A stretch of 64,000 nucleotides of DNA from Eggerthella sinensis (GCF_003339815.1 NZ_PPTT01000009.1:1-64000); one strand, 5' to 3'. Counted from the first letter of the stretch, positions 33,627 to 42,555 are shown. The notes: a model not told the origin generated them from the sequence alone. Numbers and translations: made by a program.

Positions 33627-34679
33627 TCACCCCCGCAATACGTCATCCATCATCGCGTAGCGCACCGCGTCGATGGAATGGTCGTTGCCGTCCGGCACCT
33701 CGTCTATCCAGTTGCCCTCCCGGTCGCGCTCGAACTCCTTCAAGGTGAACTCCGCGAAGGTCAGCGGGCACCTGTCAGGGTCGATCACGATCTCGCGCAG
33801 CCCCGCCAGCCACTCGTAGCTCAGCCGCCGCATGCGCGCCTTGCGGGCGGCGTGGACGCGGATGCCGAGCTCGCGCCTCCACACGTTCATCTGCACCTTG
33901 GAATCCGGCGTGTCGTCGCAGTAGACGATCTGGTCGTGGAAGTAGGGCTCTCCGCCCGCCTCGTCAGAGAAGGTGAGGGAATCCACCACCACCTTGCCCG
34001 TGTCCGCTGGCATCGTCTTGTTCGCCGAGTGCTCCTCGAAGATGAGGAGCCTGCGTGCGGAAGGCTCCCAGCCGCACCTCACGAACCGCCACGGGTCAGG
34101 GAACCACCCCCAGTCCACGCCGTTGCGCACCCGCTCGAACCCGCGGATCCGGGAATCGCCCAGCGCGGCCTCGCGCACGTTGTCGAACACCGCGCCGCCC
34201 GTCCCCGTGATCTCCCCCAGGTACTCCCAGCGCCAGGCGCTCTCGTTCGTGTCGCGTAGGTACTCGGCCTCCTCCAGAAACGGCGCGCCCAGCCACTCGG
34301 GATGGGAATCCGCCACGTCGAGGTAGGAGGAGCCGCACACCAGCGTATCGGCCCTTCGCACGCGCTCCAGCCGCTCCACGTTCACCCACGACCACATGGT
34401 CTTCGGCGGGTTGTAGCTGTAGAAGATCCAGAACCGGTCCCCTCCGCGGCGCAGGCTGTTCAGGATGGAGCGCACCGCCTCCACACCCTCGAACTGGTCC
34501 AATTCCTCGAACCACACCGCCGCGCAGTACCCCTTGGTGAACTTCACGCCCTTGAGCTTCAAAGGGTCGTCCGCCCCGCGGAACACGATGCGCTGCCCGG
34601 TGGGCGTGTAGGTGACCTCCATCGGCGACACCCGCGCCCGGAACACGCTTTCCAGCCCAAGAACCTCGATGGCCCACAA
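33627..34679 (-). pseudogene. Terminase large subunit, N-terminal ATPase part deleted
   Basis: The 350 readable residues include EELDQFEGVEAVRSILNSLR and FWIFYSYNPPKT (distal ATPase motifs) and the complete RNase H-like nuclease (VDWGWFPDPWRFV, VVYCDD-like IVYCDDTPDSK, a late DHSIDAVRYAMMD). The Walker A region and about the first 80-100 residues of PBSX-type terminases are missing. An in-frame TAG stands immediately upstream of the TTG at 34679. The next base pairs belong to a different, plus-strand coding fragment. This is a deletion endpoint: DNA packaging is impossible with this gene. Confidence 0.8.
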
Positions 34680-34680
34680 C

Positions 34681-34779
34681 TACCGAGCCCTCTCGGAGGG
34701 GGGGGGCAGGGAGCGCTTGGACGAGTACCTGCAGTTCCTAGACTTCCGCGATCGCATGATCGCCACCCAGGGAAGGTGA
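34681..34779 (+). pseudogene. C-terminal remnant of an early phage gene
   Basis: An open plus-strand frame reads ...ALSEGGG, RERLDEYLQFLDFRDRMIAT, QGR to a stop 5 nt before the integrase ATG, the spacing of a coupled upstream gene. No start lies in the terminase-derived DNA before it. It is probably the tail of the gene that originally preceded the integrase. It joins the truncated terminase at about 34680, close to a run of nine G (34698-34706). Confidence 0.4.
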
Positions 34780-34784
34780 GCGCC

Positions 34785-35975
34785 ATGGCGGAAACCAAGG
34801 GAACCGGCTCCATCGTCCAACTCGAAAAGGACAAGCCCAAAAGCAAGTGCCGCAAGTGGCAGCTCCGCGTATGCGTCGGGAAGGATCCGCGGACCGGCAA
34901 GTACAGGGCCCGCACCCGCCGCCTCGAGGGCACCTACACCGCGGCGGCGGCCGCACTCCGCGAGTTCATCGACGAGGTGGAGGGCGACCGGGTCCAAGGA
35001 AGGACCAGCTACACCTTCCGTCAGTACTGCGACCGCTACATCGAGCTGAGGAGGGCCAGCAGAGAGACGGCGCCCACCACGCTCAACCGCCAGGGGTTCC
35101 AATTCAAGGCCGCGTGCTTCCATATCGGGGAGGCGAACCTGGCCGCCGTCACGCCCGCCATGCTCAACGACATGTACGTTGCGATGCTTCGCGGCGACAC
35201 GCTTTCGGGAAAGCCGTCCGGCGGCTCGTACGTCAACCAGATCCACGACAACATCAAGCTCGTGTTCGACCAAGCCATCACGGAAGGCGTCCTCACGTCC
35301 AACCCGTGCCTCAAGGCCAATCCGCCCAAGATGGACACGAAGAAGAAGCGCGCCCTCAAGCCCGGGAAAACCAGCGAGCTCCTTGGCATGCTCGACCCAG
35401 CCAAGGATCGCGATTGCGCCTACCAGCTCGCCGTGACCATGGGGCTGCGCCGCGGCGAGATCGTCGGCCTGTCCTGGGGCGACATCGACTTCGAGCGCGG
35501 CATCGTGGACGTCAACCACTCCTACGACATGCTAGGCAACCTCAAGGAGACCAAGACCAAGGCGGGGATGCGCCTGCTGCCCCTGTCCGACGCCGCCAAG
35601 AAGGCGCTGCTAATACACAAGCAGGCGCAGCTCGCCCGCTACGAGCGCACCAACCAGTGGCGCAAACCCGAGGAGGGCTACATCGAGCAGACCGACGAGA
35701 CGCCGGTCATCACGGACAACTGCGGCACCTGCATCCTCCCCACGAGCCTCAGCCGCTGGTGGACGGAGGACCGCGGCAAGTACGGCCTCGACGGCTGGTG
35801 CCTCCACGAGCTGCGCCACACCTACCTCACGCTCCTGGCGCTCAACGGGGTGCACCCGAAGGTGATGCAGGAGCTCGCGGGCCACTACAGCTCCAGCATC
35901 ACCATGGACATTTATACCCACGTCAACATGGATGCCAAACGCGAGGCCGAGACCGCCGTGTCGAAGGTATTCTAG
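34785..35975 (+). CDS. int: Tyrosine-family phage integrase
   Basis: A 396-residue integrase. The N-terminal about 60 residues form an arm-type binding domain (KWQLRVCVGKDPRTGKYRAR), followed by the SAM-like core-binding domain (SYTFRQYCDRYIELR). The catalytic domain has Arg in GLRRGEIVGLSW (about 223), HELRHTYLT (about 342-350), and the nucleophile in GHYSSSITMDIYTHV (Tyr about 377). All catalytic residues are present, so it could still recombine attL and attR, though no excisionase gene remains in the element. Its 3' end is 45 nt from the right att repeat. Confidence 0.92.
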   Translation: MAETKGTGSIVQLEKDKPKSKCRKWQLRVCVGKDPRTGKYRARTRRLEGTYTAAAAALREFIDEVEGDRVQGRTSYTFRQYCDRYIELRRASRETAPTTLNRQGFQFKAACFHIGEANLAAVTPAMLNDMYVAMLRGDTLSGKPSGGSYVNQIHDNIKLVFDQAITEGVLTSNPCLKANPPKMDTKKKRALKPGKTSELLGMLDPAKDRDCAYQLAVTMGLRRGEIVGLSWGDIDFERGIVDVNHSYDMLGNLKETKTKAGMRLLPLSDAAKKALLIHKQAQLARYERTNQWRKPEEGYIEQTDETPVITDNCGTCILPTSLSRWWTEDRGKYGLDGWCLHELRHTYLTLLALNGVHPKVMQELAGHYSSSITMDIYTHVNMDAKREAETAVSKVF

Positions 35976-36019
35976 CCCGAGTCGAAGCGCTTCATGCCGG
36001 GTGGTACAATACGGAAACG

Positions 36020-36041
36020 ATTCGTACCAGATTCGCACCAG
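36020..36041 (+). repeat. Right prophage attachment region
   Basis: ATTCGTACCAG (36020-36030), identical to 11570-11580, is followed directly by the variant ATTCGCACCAG. It lies between integrase and the host methyltransferase gene. Confidence 0.5.
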
Positions 36042-36084
36042 ATACGGTGATCTGACCGCTCTTCTGCTTGCAGCGAGGAACACG

Positions 36085-36837
36085 ATGGACAGCCTGAAAG
36101 AAAACTACTACGGCAGCTTGTGCACGGAGATGTACGAGATGCTGCACCCGAAAGCCCCGCAAGACGAACTGGCTTTTTACCTTTCCTACGTCCGAGAGGG
36201 AATGTCGGTGCTCGAACCCCTTTGCGGAAGCGGGAGGTTCCTCGTGCCGTTCCTGGAACGAGGGATCGCCATCAAGGGCGTGGACAATTCGCGCGAGATG
36301 CTGGAGAAACTGCTCGAGAAGGCGCCCGATGCTGCAGTGGTGCAGAGCGATCTCGAAGACTACGAGACGTCGGAGCGTTTCGACTACGTCTTCATCTCCT
36401 CCGGCTCCGTCTCTCTGTTCACCGATCGGGATTCCTGCAAGGCTGTCCTGTCAAAGATGAGAACGCTGCTGAAGAAGGGCGGCGTCTTCGTGTTCGCCGT
36501 GGATACCGTGGCGAATCGCGAACCCGACAGCGACGACTACGTCGTGCGCGAAACGGTCGAAACGGACGATGGCCGCCGATTGGAGCTCTCGTCCAAAAGC
36601 CGCTACGATGAGGCGACGGGCACGCAGTACAGCCCGGCCGTGTATGCGCTGTATGAGGGCGACGCCCTCATACAGCGCGAGGAGATGGACTTCCGAACCC
36701 ACCTCTACGCTTTGGGCGAGATGGAATCGCTGCTCGAGGAATGCGGCTTCACCGAGGTTGCGACCTACGCGTCCTTCGATAAGGATATCGCCCGTTCCAA
36801 CAGCACGGAATCATTCTTCTACGAATGCAGGTTCTAG
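36085..36837 (+). CDS. Class I SAM-dependent methyltransferase
   Basis: A 250-residue Rossmann-fold methyltransferase. The SAM motif I is VLEPLCGSGRFLVPFLERG (about 43-61); motif II acidic VDNSREML; then QSDLEDYE and FDYVFISSGSVSLF (motif IV), and LLKKGGVFVFAVDT (motif VI-like). The ATG follows GAGGA. Substrate unknown; the fold and CGSGR motif are common to small-molecule methyltransferases. It begins 44 bp beyond the right att repeat, so I treat it as the first host gene, though a phage-carried origin cannot be excluded. Confidence 0.8.
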   Translation: MDSLKENYYGSLCTEMYEMLHPKAPQDELAFYLSYVREGMSVLEPLCGSGRFLVPFLERGIAIKGVDNSREMLEKLLEKAPDAAVVQSDLEDYETSERFDYVFISSGSVSLFTDRDSCKAVLSKMRTLLKKGGVFVFAVDTVANREPDSDDYVVRETVETDDGRRLELSSKSRYDEATGTQYSPAVYALYEGDALIQREEMDFRTHLYALGEMESLLEECGFTEVATYASFDKDIARSNSTESFFYECRF

Positions 36838-36895
36838 GATCACAAACCTGTACTGCGGGAGCGAATCAGCAGAAGAGCACCGCAGCATAGAGCGT

Positions 36896-37843
36896 ATGGA
36901 ACTATGCACGCCGATGGGCGTGAAAATGCCCGACGGCTCGACGTACGGCAACACTCCGGGAAACACCGTGCAGGGCGGACGGGTTGCCTACTGCGACGGC
37001 TGGATCTACTACAACAACCTCCCGGCATCGATCGAATTCTACCGGATACGCACCGACGGCTCCGACAAGGAAACCCTGCCCGAAGGTTTCGCCTCGCAGA
37101 TATCGATGCACGGCGGATGGCTGTACTACCTCAACATGGACAACGCCCTCTGCCGCATGCGGCCCGACGGCATCGGCTGGGAGCGGCTGACCACCTTCTC
37201 TTCCGGCTACTTCAACTTCGTCGACGGGTGGATGTTCTTCACGAAACTGGATATGCAGAGCGACCGTCCGGAAGAGAGCATTTGGAAGATGCGCGTCGAC
37301 GGTTCTGAGCTGAGCCAGCTCTACGAAGGCTTCACGGGATCCATGGTGGCCTACGACGGATGGCTGTACTTCAGCGCGTACGGCGACGACGCGTTTCAAG
37401 ACGACCTGTACCGCATGGAACTCGATGGCACCAACCTGCAGAAGATCCACGAAAGCACCTCCTCGTACGTTGTGACAGACGCGGGGATCTTTTTCAGCGA
37501 CACGTTCGGCCTCAACGAGATGAAGCACGACGGAAGCGACGAGCGCCAGGTGCACGACACCCGGTTCAACAGACCCGAACGCCTGAACGCCTGGGGAGAC
37601 GGGGTTTATTTCACGTGCGAATCCGAAGAAGGCGCGCAATCCCTTTATCGGTTCGACATCGTCACATCCGAGGCGACGCTCGTCACCGAAGGAGATTGCA
37701 TGAGCTTCGGCATCGTCGGCGACCAACTCTTCATCTGCGAGCGGAAGCCCTCGTACACGTTCGACTACTACCTCGCCGACCTCGATGGATCGAACGCCCG
37801 GCTCATCGATACCGCGGTGGCCGAGGGCTTCGAATCGATCTGA
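36896..37843 (+). CDS. DUF5050-type beta-propeller-like protein
   Basis: A 315-residue protein made of repeated units with Y/W-I-Y-Y/F then a basic/acidic turn: GWIYYNNLPAS, YRIRTDGSDKETL, GWLYYLNMDNALCRMRPDG, GWMFFTKLD, GWLYFSAYGDD, YRMELDGTNLQKI, GIFFSDTFG. This is the DUF5050 pattern, a probable beta-propeller. There is no signal peptide from the ATG at 36896, so it is either cytoplasmic or uses another start. It lies 58 nt after the methyltransferase and may be co-transcribed. Confidence 0.7.
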   Translation: MELCTPMGVKMPDGSTYGNTPGNTVQGGRVAYCDGWIYYNNLPASIEFYRIRTDGSDKETLPEGFASQISMHGGWLYYLNMDNALCRMRPDGIGWERLTTFSSGYFNFVDGWMFFTKLDMQSDRPEESIWKMRVDGSELSQLYEGFTGSMVAYDGWLYFSAYGDDAFQDDLYRMELDGTNLQKIHESTSSYVVTDAGIFFSDTFGLNEMKHDGSDERQVHDTRFNRPERLNAWGDGVYFTCESEEGAQSLYRFDIVTSEATLVTEGDCMSFGIVGDQLFICERKPSYTFDYYLADLDGSNARLIDTAVAEGFESI

Positions 37844-37873
37844 CCGATCCGAGCCCCCACCTCCGCGCCTTCC

Positions 37874-39451
37874 CTATTCCCGGCTATCGAGGGCGGCGGC
37901 TTTTTCGCCGATGACCATGCCGAGGGTCGTGCAGGAGCCGATGCCGACGCCCACCATGTAGTGGTTGCCCACCACCGAGCGCGTGACGATCTCGCCCGCG
38001 GCGAACAGGCGGCCGCCGCCCACCGGTTGGTCGTCGTACTGGCCGATCACCTGGCACTCGCCGTTGATCATGAAGCCGGTCGTGGGCGTGTAGAGGATGT
38101 TCGGGTAGCTGGCGTAGGCGTAGTACGGCGGCTGGTCGAGCGGCACGGGAGAGGGGGTTCCCGTGCCATTCCAGAACGTCCGGCCGAACAGCGTGTCGCC
38201 GCCATCGGCCACATCGGCGTTGTAGCGTTCGATGGTGGCAGGCAGGTCGGGGGCGTTGATGACCGCGGCCAGTTCCTCCACGGTGTCGCCCTTGACGAAG
38301 TACGATTCGTTCTGCTCGTAGATGCCGTTCTTGGGGCCGGTTTCCACCGCGCGGTCGTAAGCGGCCTGGTCGGCGATCATCCAGGTCTGGAAGCGCTCGT
38401 TGCCCTCCTGCTTCGCCTTCGCCACCATCGCACGGGTGCGGGCGTTGGTCCAATACTGGCCGTCGTCGAAGAAGCGGTTTCCCGACAGGTCGGTGACGAT
38501 GGCGCCGAAGTGCGGCATCTCGCAGAAGGCGGCCCCGTCTTCGGAATGGCCCTCCACGGCGTACACCGTCTCGCGGCCCCACATGGCCGCGCCGAGATCC
38601 ATGAGCGCCAGATGCCCCAAGCCCGTCAAGCCCTGGCCCGTGAACAGGGGTATCTTGCTGAAGCCCATCGCGCATTCCTCGAGCAGCTCCACGTTGCGCA
38701 AAAACGACCCCGTGCACATGAGCACGGCCTTCTTCGCCTTGTAGGCAACCTCCTTGCCCTTCTTCTGGGCGATGGCCCCGAGCACCGTGCCCGCGCCGTC
38801 GTACACGAGCTTCGTGAACTCGGTGTCGAACCGGTAGTCCACGCCGGCGTCCTTCCCGGCGTCGGTGAGCAGCTGCAGCATCTTGGCGTTGTCCACCACG
38901 TGGCAACGCAAGAGCGAGTGGCCCACCTGCACGTACGGGTCGGGGAATTCGAGCCCCAGATCTTTCAGCACCCGGTAGCCGCGCGCGCTGTTCTCGGCGA
39001 AGGTGCGGATGGCGTCCTCGCGGTTCGCTTGGACGACGTTGCCGTCGGAGTTGCCGTTGGCCAGGGCATCTTCCAGGAACTGCTCGACCGAGTCCTCGAT
39101 GCCGAGCGCCTTCTGCTCGTCGGAACCCACGACGCAGAAGTTGCCGTAGCAGATGGACGTGGCCGAAAACGAGTTCGTCGACTGCGAGTCGAGCAGGATC
39201 ACGCTCGCGCCCGCCTTCGCCGCGTGCAGGGCCGCCGACGCGCCCGCGCCGCCTCCGCCGAGCACGAGCACGTCGCACTCCTCGTCCCAGCCGGCCGGCA
39301 GGTTGGTGCCGCCCTCGGTGCCGCTCGCCGTCGAAGCGACGGCCTCCGTGGCGGCGCCCTTCGGCGCGCACCCCGCCAGCCCCAGTCCGGCGGCGATTCC
39401 CGCCAACCCGGTGCCCGCCACGAAACCGCGCCGCGTGATGTTCTTCCCCAT
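37874..39451 (-). CDS. Tat-exported FAD-binding reductase (fumarate reductase-like flavoprotein)
   Basis: A 525-residue flavoprotein. The N-terminus MGKNITRRGFVAGTG has a twin-arginine motif and then GLGLAGC, a lipobox-like cleavage site, suggesting a Tat-exported lipoprotein. The FAD-binding motif is VLVLGGGGAGASAALHAAKAG (first 20 shown as positions 57-77). The C-terminal FAD/active-site segments are YTPTTGFMINGECQVIG and GRLFAAGEIVTRSVVGNHYMVG. These place it among the respiratory fumarate/urocanate/drug reductases abundant in Eggerthella. No cytochrome or membrane partner is encoded here. AAGGAG precedes the ATG. A LysR gene lies upstream on the same strand. Confidence 0.88.
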   Translation of the reverse strand: MGKNITRRGFVAGTGLAGIAAGLGLAGCAPKGAATEAVASTASGTEGGTNLPAGWDEECDVLVLGGGGAGASAALHAAKAGASVILLDSQSTNSFSATSICYGNFCVVGSDEQKALGIEDSVEQFLEDALANGNSDGNVVQANREDAIRTFAENSARGYRVLKDLGLEFPDPYVQVGHSLLRCHVVDNAKMLQLLTDAGKDAGVDYRFDTEFTKLVYDGAGTVLGAIAQKKGKEVAYKAKKAVLMCTGSFLRNVELLEECAMGFSKIPLFTGQGLTGLGHLALMDLGAAMWGRETVYAVEGHSEDGAAFCEMPHFGAIVTDLSGNRFFDDGQYWTNARTRAMVAKAKQEGNERFQTWMIADQAAYDRAVETGPKNGIYEQNESYFVKGDTVEELAAVINAPDLPATIERYNADVADGGDTLFGRTFWNGTGTPSPVPLDQPPYYAYASYPNILYTPTTGFMINGECQVIGQYDDQPVGGGRLFAAGEIVTRSVVGNHYMVGVGIGSCTTLGMVIGEKAAALDSRE

Positions 39452-39508
39452 GATGTCTCCTTGTCCGCTTCGTTCTCGATTCGCACCCGCTCCCTGCGGG
39501 ATGCTTCG

Positions 39509-39514
39509 AGTATA
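39509..39514 (-). promoter_or_regulatory. -10 box of the flavoprotein gene
   Basis: Minus-strand TATACT about 60 nt before the start; no convincing -35, as expected for an activator-dependent promoter. Confidence 0.4.
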
Positions 39515-39555
39515 GGAAGCGGGAAACGGCCGGGGAATCAACCATGCCGGGTGGG

Positions 39556-39576
39556 TCCACAACAAACCGTTGTGGA
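39556..39576. promoter_or_regulatory. LysR-type operator
   Basis: A perfect dyad TCCACAAC-N5-GTTGTGGA in the 165-bp gap between the LysR gene and the flavoprotein gene, about 45 bp upstream of the -10 box. It contains a T-N11-A core, the LysR-family site format. It is the most likely binding site of the adjacent regulator. Confidence 0.6.
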
Positions 39577-39616
39577 GCGAAGCGTCGGGGGGGGGAAGCG
39601 GTGGGGCGCGAAAGGG

Positions 39617-40534
39617 TTAGCGGATTGAATGCTCCCAGGTGAACAGGCGGTTCTCATGCTCGCGTACCCAGGCGAGCGCGTAGGTTTCGAACTCGCGAGC
39701 ATCGCCGCCCAGCGCCTCGTCGGCGTTGCTCACGAGGTACACGTCCCACGAGCAGTACTCGTCGTACACGGGCACGATGGACACGTCGCCGCGCGCGCCG
39801 ATGGAGGCGTGCTTGTCGGTGGAGACGCACACCGCCTCGTTGTCGGCCGCCAGGTGGAAGCCGGCGTACCCCTCGCCGGTTTCGATGAGCTTCTTAGGCG
39901 CGACGCCCTCCTTGAGGAATTGGCCGATGATGTTGCCGTACGGCGCGTAGCTGCGGCTCATGAGCGCCACCACCTTGCCGTCCAGGTCGGAGAACGCAAG
40001 GCGCTCGCGCTGCGAAAGCGGGTCGGCGTTGTTGACCACCACCACGTGACGGTGCCGGATAAACAGCTCGGCGCGGTACCGGGCGCGATCAACCGGCCCC
40101 GCCATGAAGCCCACCTCGATGGCCCCCGAAGCCAGCAGCTCGGCCACGCGCAGGTCGCTGCACTCGTCGATGGCCAGCTCGATGCCGGGATGGGCGCTCT
40201 CGAAGTCGGAGATGAAGTCGAGGCCCACCGACATGATGAAGCCGGCCGGCGCGGCCACGTTGAGCACGACGCGGCCGGACAGCGGCTCGGGCTCGTCCTC
40301 AAGCGAATCGAGGATGGCGGCCAGCTTGGTGGCCTTCGGATAGAGCGCGCGGGCGTACGCCGTGGGCTCCACCCCCTGATGCGAACGCGTGAAGAGGGGC
40401 TTTCCCAGCTCGGCTTCCAACTTGATGATGGTCTTGGAAAGGCCCTGCTGACTCACGTAGAGCCCCTTTGAGGCCTTCGATATGCCGCCCGCTTCGTACA
40501 CCGCGCAAAACGCCCGCAAGCTCTGAAGATCCAC
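39617..40534 (-). CDS. LysR-family transcriptional regulator
   Basis: A 305-residue LysR regulator. N-terminal winged HTH: MDLQSLRAFCAVYEAGGISK, YVSQQGLSKTIIKLEAELGK, and LFTRSHQGVEPTAYA. The remaining about 220 residues form the periplasmic-binding-like effector domain. The GTG start at 40534 follows GAGGAGGGGACC. It lies upstream of, and in the same direction as, the flavoprotein gene, with a perfect dyad between them; I infer that it activates that reductase in response to its substrate or a related compound. Confidence 0.88.
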   Translation of the reverse strand: MDLQSLRAFCAVYEAGGISKASKGLYVSQQGLSKTIIKLEAELGKPLFTRSHQGVEPTAYARALYPKATKLAAILDSLEDEPEPLSGRVVLNVAAPAGFIMSVGLDFISDFESAHPGIELAIDECSDLRVAELLASGAIEVGFMAGPVDRARYRAELFIRHRHVVVVNNADPLSQRERLAFSDLDGKVVALMSRSYAPYGNIIGQFLKEGVAPKKLIETGEGYAGFHLAADNEAVCVSTDKHASIGARGDVSIVPVYDEYCSWDVYLVSNADEALGGDAREFETYALAWVREHENRLFTWEHSIR

Positions 40535-40652
40535 GGTCCCCTCCTCGCTCCCCTTGCGACCCGCTCGGCTCCTGCCGCCGAAACCAACGAGGGGCTGCTC
40601 GAGCCCCTCGCGTGCTACGGCGTCTTCCGCCTCCTACGGCAATGCCTGCGTA

Positions 40653-41012
40653 TCAGATCCGCCCGAACTTGGAGAGAAGCTCCACGGCGGCGGTGCAAGC
40701 GTCGCAGTCGCAGTACTTCTCGCCCCGCTCCTTGCGCTCGAGCTGCGTGGCGAGAATCTGGTCGGCGGCCTCTTTGCCGAACAGCTCGACGGCGGGACCC
40801 TGGGCGAAGGCGATGACGCCCTCCACGGTGTTGGGCCGCCCTTCGAGGAAGTCGACGAGCTTGGCAGTGGCGGCTTCGACGGCCTCGTCGCTTGCGCCTT
40901 CGACGGCGCGCTTCCACGCCAGCGCAGCGTCTTTCGTCTCCTGCTTGCTGGCCTCCGAAGCCGAGAGGATGTCAACGCGCTCCGCAACGTAATCGAACAA
41001 TTCCTTCTCCAT
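40653..41012 (-). CDS. Small conserved protein with C-D-C-x-x-C cluster
   Basis: A 119-residue helical protein starting MEKELFDYVAERVDILSASE at the ATG at 41012, preceded by GAAGGAGG. The C-terminus carries EKYCDCDACTAAVELLSKFG, with three closely spaced cysteines that could bind metal or be redox-active. I do not recognise a named family. It is followed by no gene on its strand and is 40 nt downstream of the glycosylase gene, which may place it in the same transcript. Confidence 0.6.
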   Translation of the reverse strand: MEKELFDYVAERVDILSASEASKQETKDAALAWKRAVEGASDEAVEAATAKLVDFLEGRPNTVEGVIAFAQGPAVELFGKEAADQILATQLERKERGEKYCDCDACTAAVELLSKFGRI

Positions 41013-41052
41013 GGTGCCTCCTTCGCATTCGCTTTCCAACGAGCATATAGTA

Positions 41053-41640
41053 TCACCAATCAGGTTCGTATCCGGCTATCTCCCGATACGCGAAGCAGTC
41101 CACCACGTGGTCGTTCACCATGCCGATGGACTGCAGGTAGGCGTAGACGATGGTGGAGCCGACGAACTTGAAGCCGCGCTTCTTGAGGTCCTTGCTGATG
41201 CGGTCGGAGAGCGGCGTGGTGGCCGGCACGTCCGCTTGGGATTCCCAGCGGTTCACGATGGGTTTCCCGTCCACGTATCCCCAGATGAACGCGTCGAAGC
41301 TTCCGAACTCCTCGACCACGTCCAGAAACAGCTTCGCATTGGTCACGGCCGCGTTGATCTTGAGCCGGTTGCGGACGATGCCCTCGTTCGCCATGAGCTG
41401 CTCGACCTTCGCCTCGTCGTAGAGCGCCACCTTGGCAGGATCGAAGCCGTCGAAGGCCTCGCGGTACGCCGCGCGCTTCTTGAGAATGGTCAGCCACGAG
41501 AGACCCGCCTGCGCGCCTTCGAGGACCAGCAGCTCGAACAGCTCGCGGTCGTCGTGCGTGGGCCTCCCCCACTCGTTGTCGTGGTAGTCCACGTAGACGG
41601 GGATGTCGCCCGCCCATGAGCATCTGCGCCGTTCTTCCAT
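41053..41640 (-). CDS. tag: DNA-3-methyladenine glycosylase I
   Basis: A 195-residue Tag protein that removes N3-methyladenine from alkylated DNA. Recognisable: RCSWAGDIPVYVDYHDNEWG (N-terminal Cys zinc ligand and conserved HDxEWG), RELFELLVLEGAQAGLSW with the catalytic-pocket Glu, IVRNRLKINAAVTNA, FIWGYVDGKPI, and GFKFVGSTIVYAYLQSIGMV followed by NDHVVDC with the remaining zinc ligands. Full length. GGGGGAGAC precedes the ATG. It follows the epimerase gene by 9 nt on the same strand. Confidence 0.93.
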   Translation of the reverse strand: MEERRRCSWAGDIPVYVDYHDNEWGRPTHDDRELFELLVLEGAQAGLSWLTILKKRAAYREAFDGFDPAKVALYDEAKVEQLMANEGIVRNRLKINAAVTNAKLFLDVVEEFGSFDAFIWGYVDGKPIVNRWESQADVPATTPLSDRISKDLKKRGFKFVGSTIVYAYLQSIGMVNDHVVDCFAYREIAGYEPDW

Positions 41641-41649
41641 GTCTCCCCC

Positions 41650-42555
41650 CTACCGAAACGTCATGCGATAGGTCAGCGTGGCGCGCTCTCCGGGTTCGAG
41701 GATGCGCACGCCGGGCTTTTCGGTCAGCTCGCGCGGGGAGAAGCGCGCGTCCGGCAGCGCCGACCACGGCTCGATGCACAGGTAGCGCGCGTCGGCCTGC
41801 CCCGCCTTCGTCCAGATGCCGAGGTAGGGGAAGTCGGGAAACGACACCTCCACCTCGCAGGCGTTCTTCGTGCACGCGAGCGTCACCGTGGAGCCGGGCA
41901 CGTTCTCGAGCACGATGGTGTCGATGCCCAGCTGCTCGGGAGTGCGCGTCAAGCGCCCGTCGTCGAGCGGCACGCGCGTCTTCGGCAGCGTGAGGATGCC
42001 CTCCTCGTCCATGCCGAACATCTCGAGGGCCTCGGGCGCCCCGGCGCCCACGCCGTCCCCGAAGCGCACGAAGTAGTCGGCCATGTGCTCGCCGGGCAGC
42101 AGCCGCGTTGCGTAGGCCTCGTGCCCGCCCACCTCGAACGGCATCGGCACGGAGCCGACGTTCTCCACCGCATGCGTCTTCACGACGGTGCCGCCCTCGA
42201 GCGAGAAGTCGACGGCCAGGCGGAAGTCGAAGGGATAGACCGCCCGCGTCTGCGCGTCGGAGACGGTGGCGAAGCGCACCTGCACCGGCGATACCTGCTC
42301 GGCGGCGAACGCGCGGTCGCGGCTGAAGCCGTGCATCGGCGCGTCCACGCGCGCGCCGTCGTTCGCGTACCAACCGTCGCGCAAGCGCCCGATCAGCGGG
42401 AACAGCAACGGCGCGCGCCGTCCCCACACCGCCGGGTCGCCGCTCCACATGCGCTCGACGCCGTCGCGCACGACGCTCTGCAGCTCCGCGCCCGTGCTCG
42501 AGATGCGCACTGCGAGCTCGTCGTTTCCCAGCTCGAACATTCCCGGATCCTGCAT
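41650..42555 (-). CDS. Aldose 1-epimerase family protein
   Basis: A 301-residue galactose-mutarotase-like protein. It begins FELGNDELAVRISSTGAELQ, and contains MHGFSRDRAF (conserved His), a central GGHEAYATRLLPGEHMADYF, and FPYLGIWTKAGQADARYLCIEPW, the usual late family block. The family interconverts anomers of hexoses or binds hexose-6-phosphates; the specific substrate cannot be read. AAAGGGAC precedes the ATG. It heads a run with tag and the small Cys protein. Confidence 0.82.
   Translation of the reverse strand: MQDPGMFELGNDELAVRISSTGAELQSVVRDGVERMWSGDPAVWGRRAPLLFPLIGRLRDGWYANDGARVDAPMHGFSRDRAFAAEQVSPVQVRFATVSDAQTRAVYPFDFRLAVDFSLEGGTVVKTHAVENVGSVPMPFEVGGHEAYATRLLPGEHMADYFVRFGDGVGAGAPEALEMFGMDEEGILTLPKTRVPLDDGRLTRTPEQLGIDTIVLENVPGSTVTLACTKNACEVEVSFPDFPYLGIWTKAGQADARYLCIEPWSALPDARFSPRELTEKPGVRILEPGERATLTYRMTFR

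Larger units (their letters stand above)
11570..36041. mobile_element. Defective siphovirus-type prophage (about 24.5 kb)
   Basis: An integrase at the right end, portal, GP20-type scaffold, capsid, connector, Dit, Tal, fibre, holin and amidase genes define a tailed phage with a long non-contractile tail. Missing are repressor, replication genes, small terminase, the terminase ATPase domain, major tail protein and tape measure. Several remaining genes are frameshifted. About 10 kb of the interval is a foreign restriction island between portal and scaffold. The boundaries rest on an 11-bp repeat and are approximate. It cannot form virions by itself. Confidence 0.85.
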
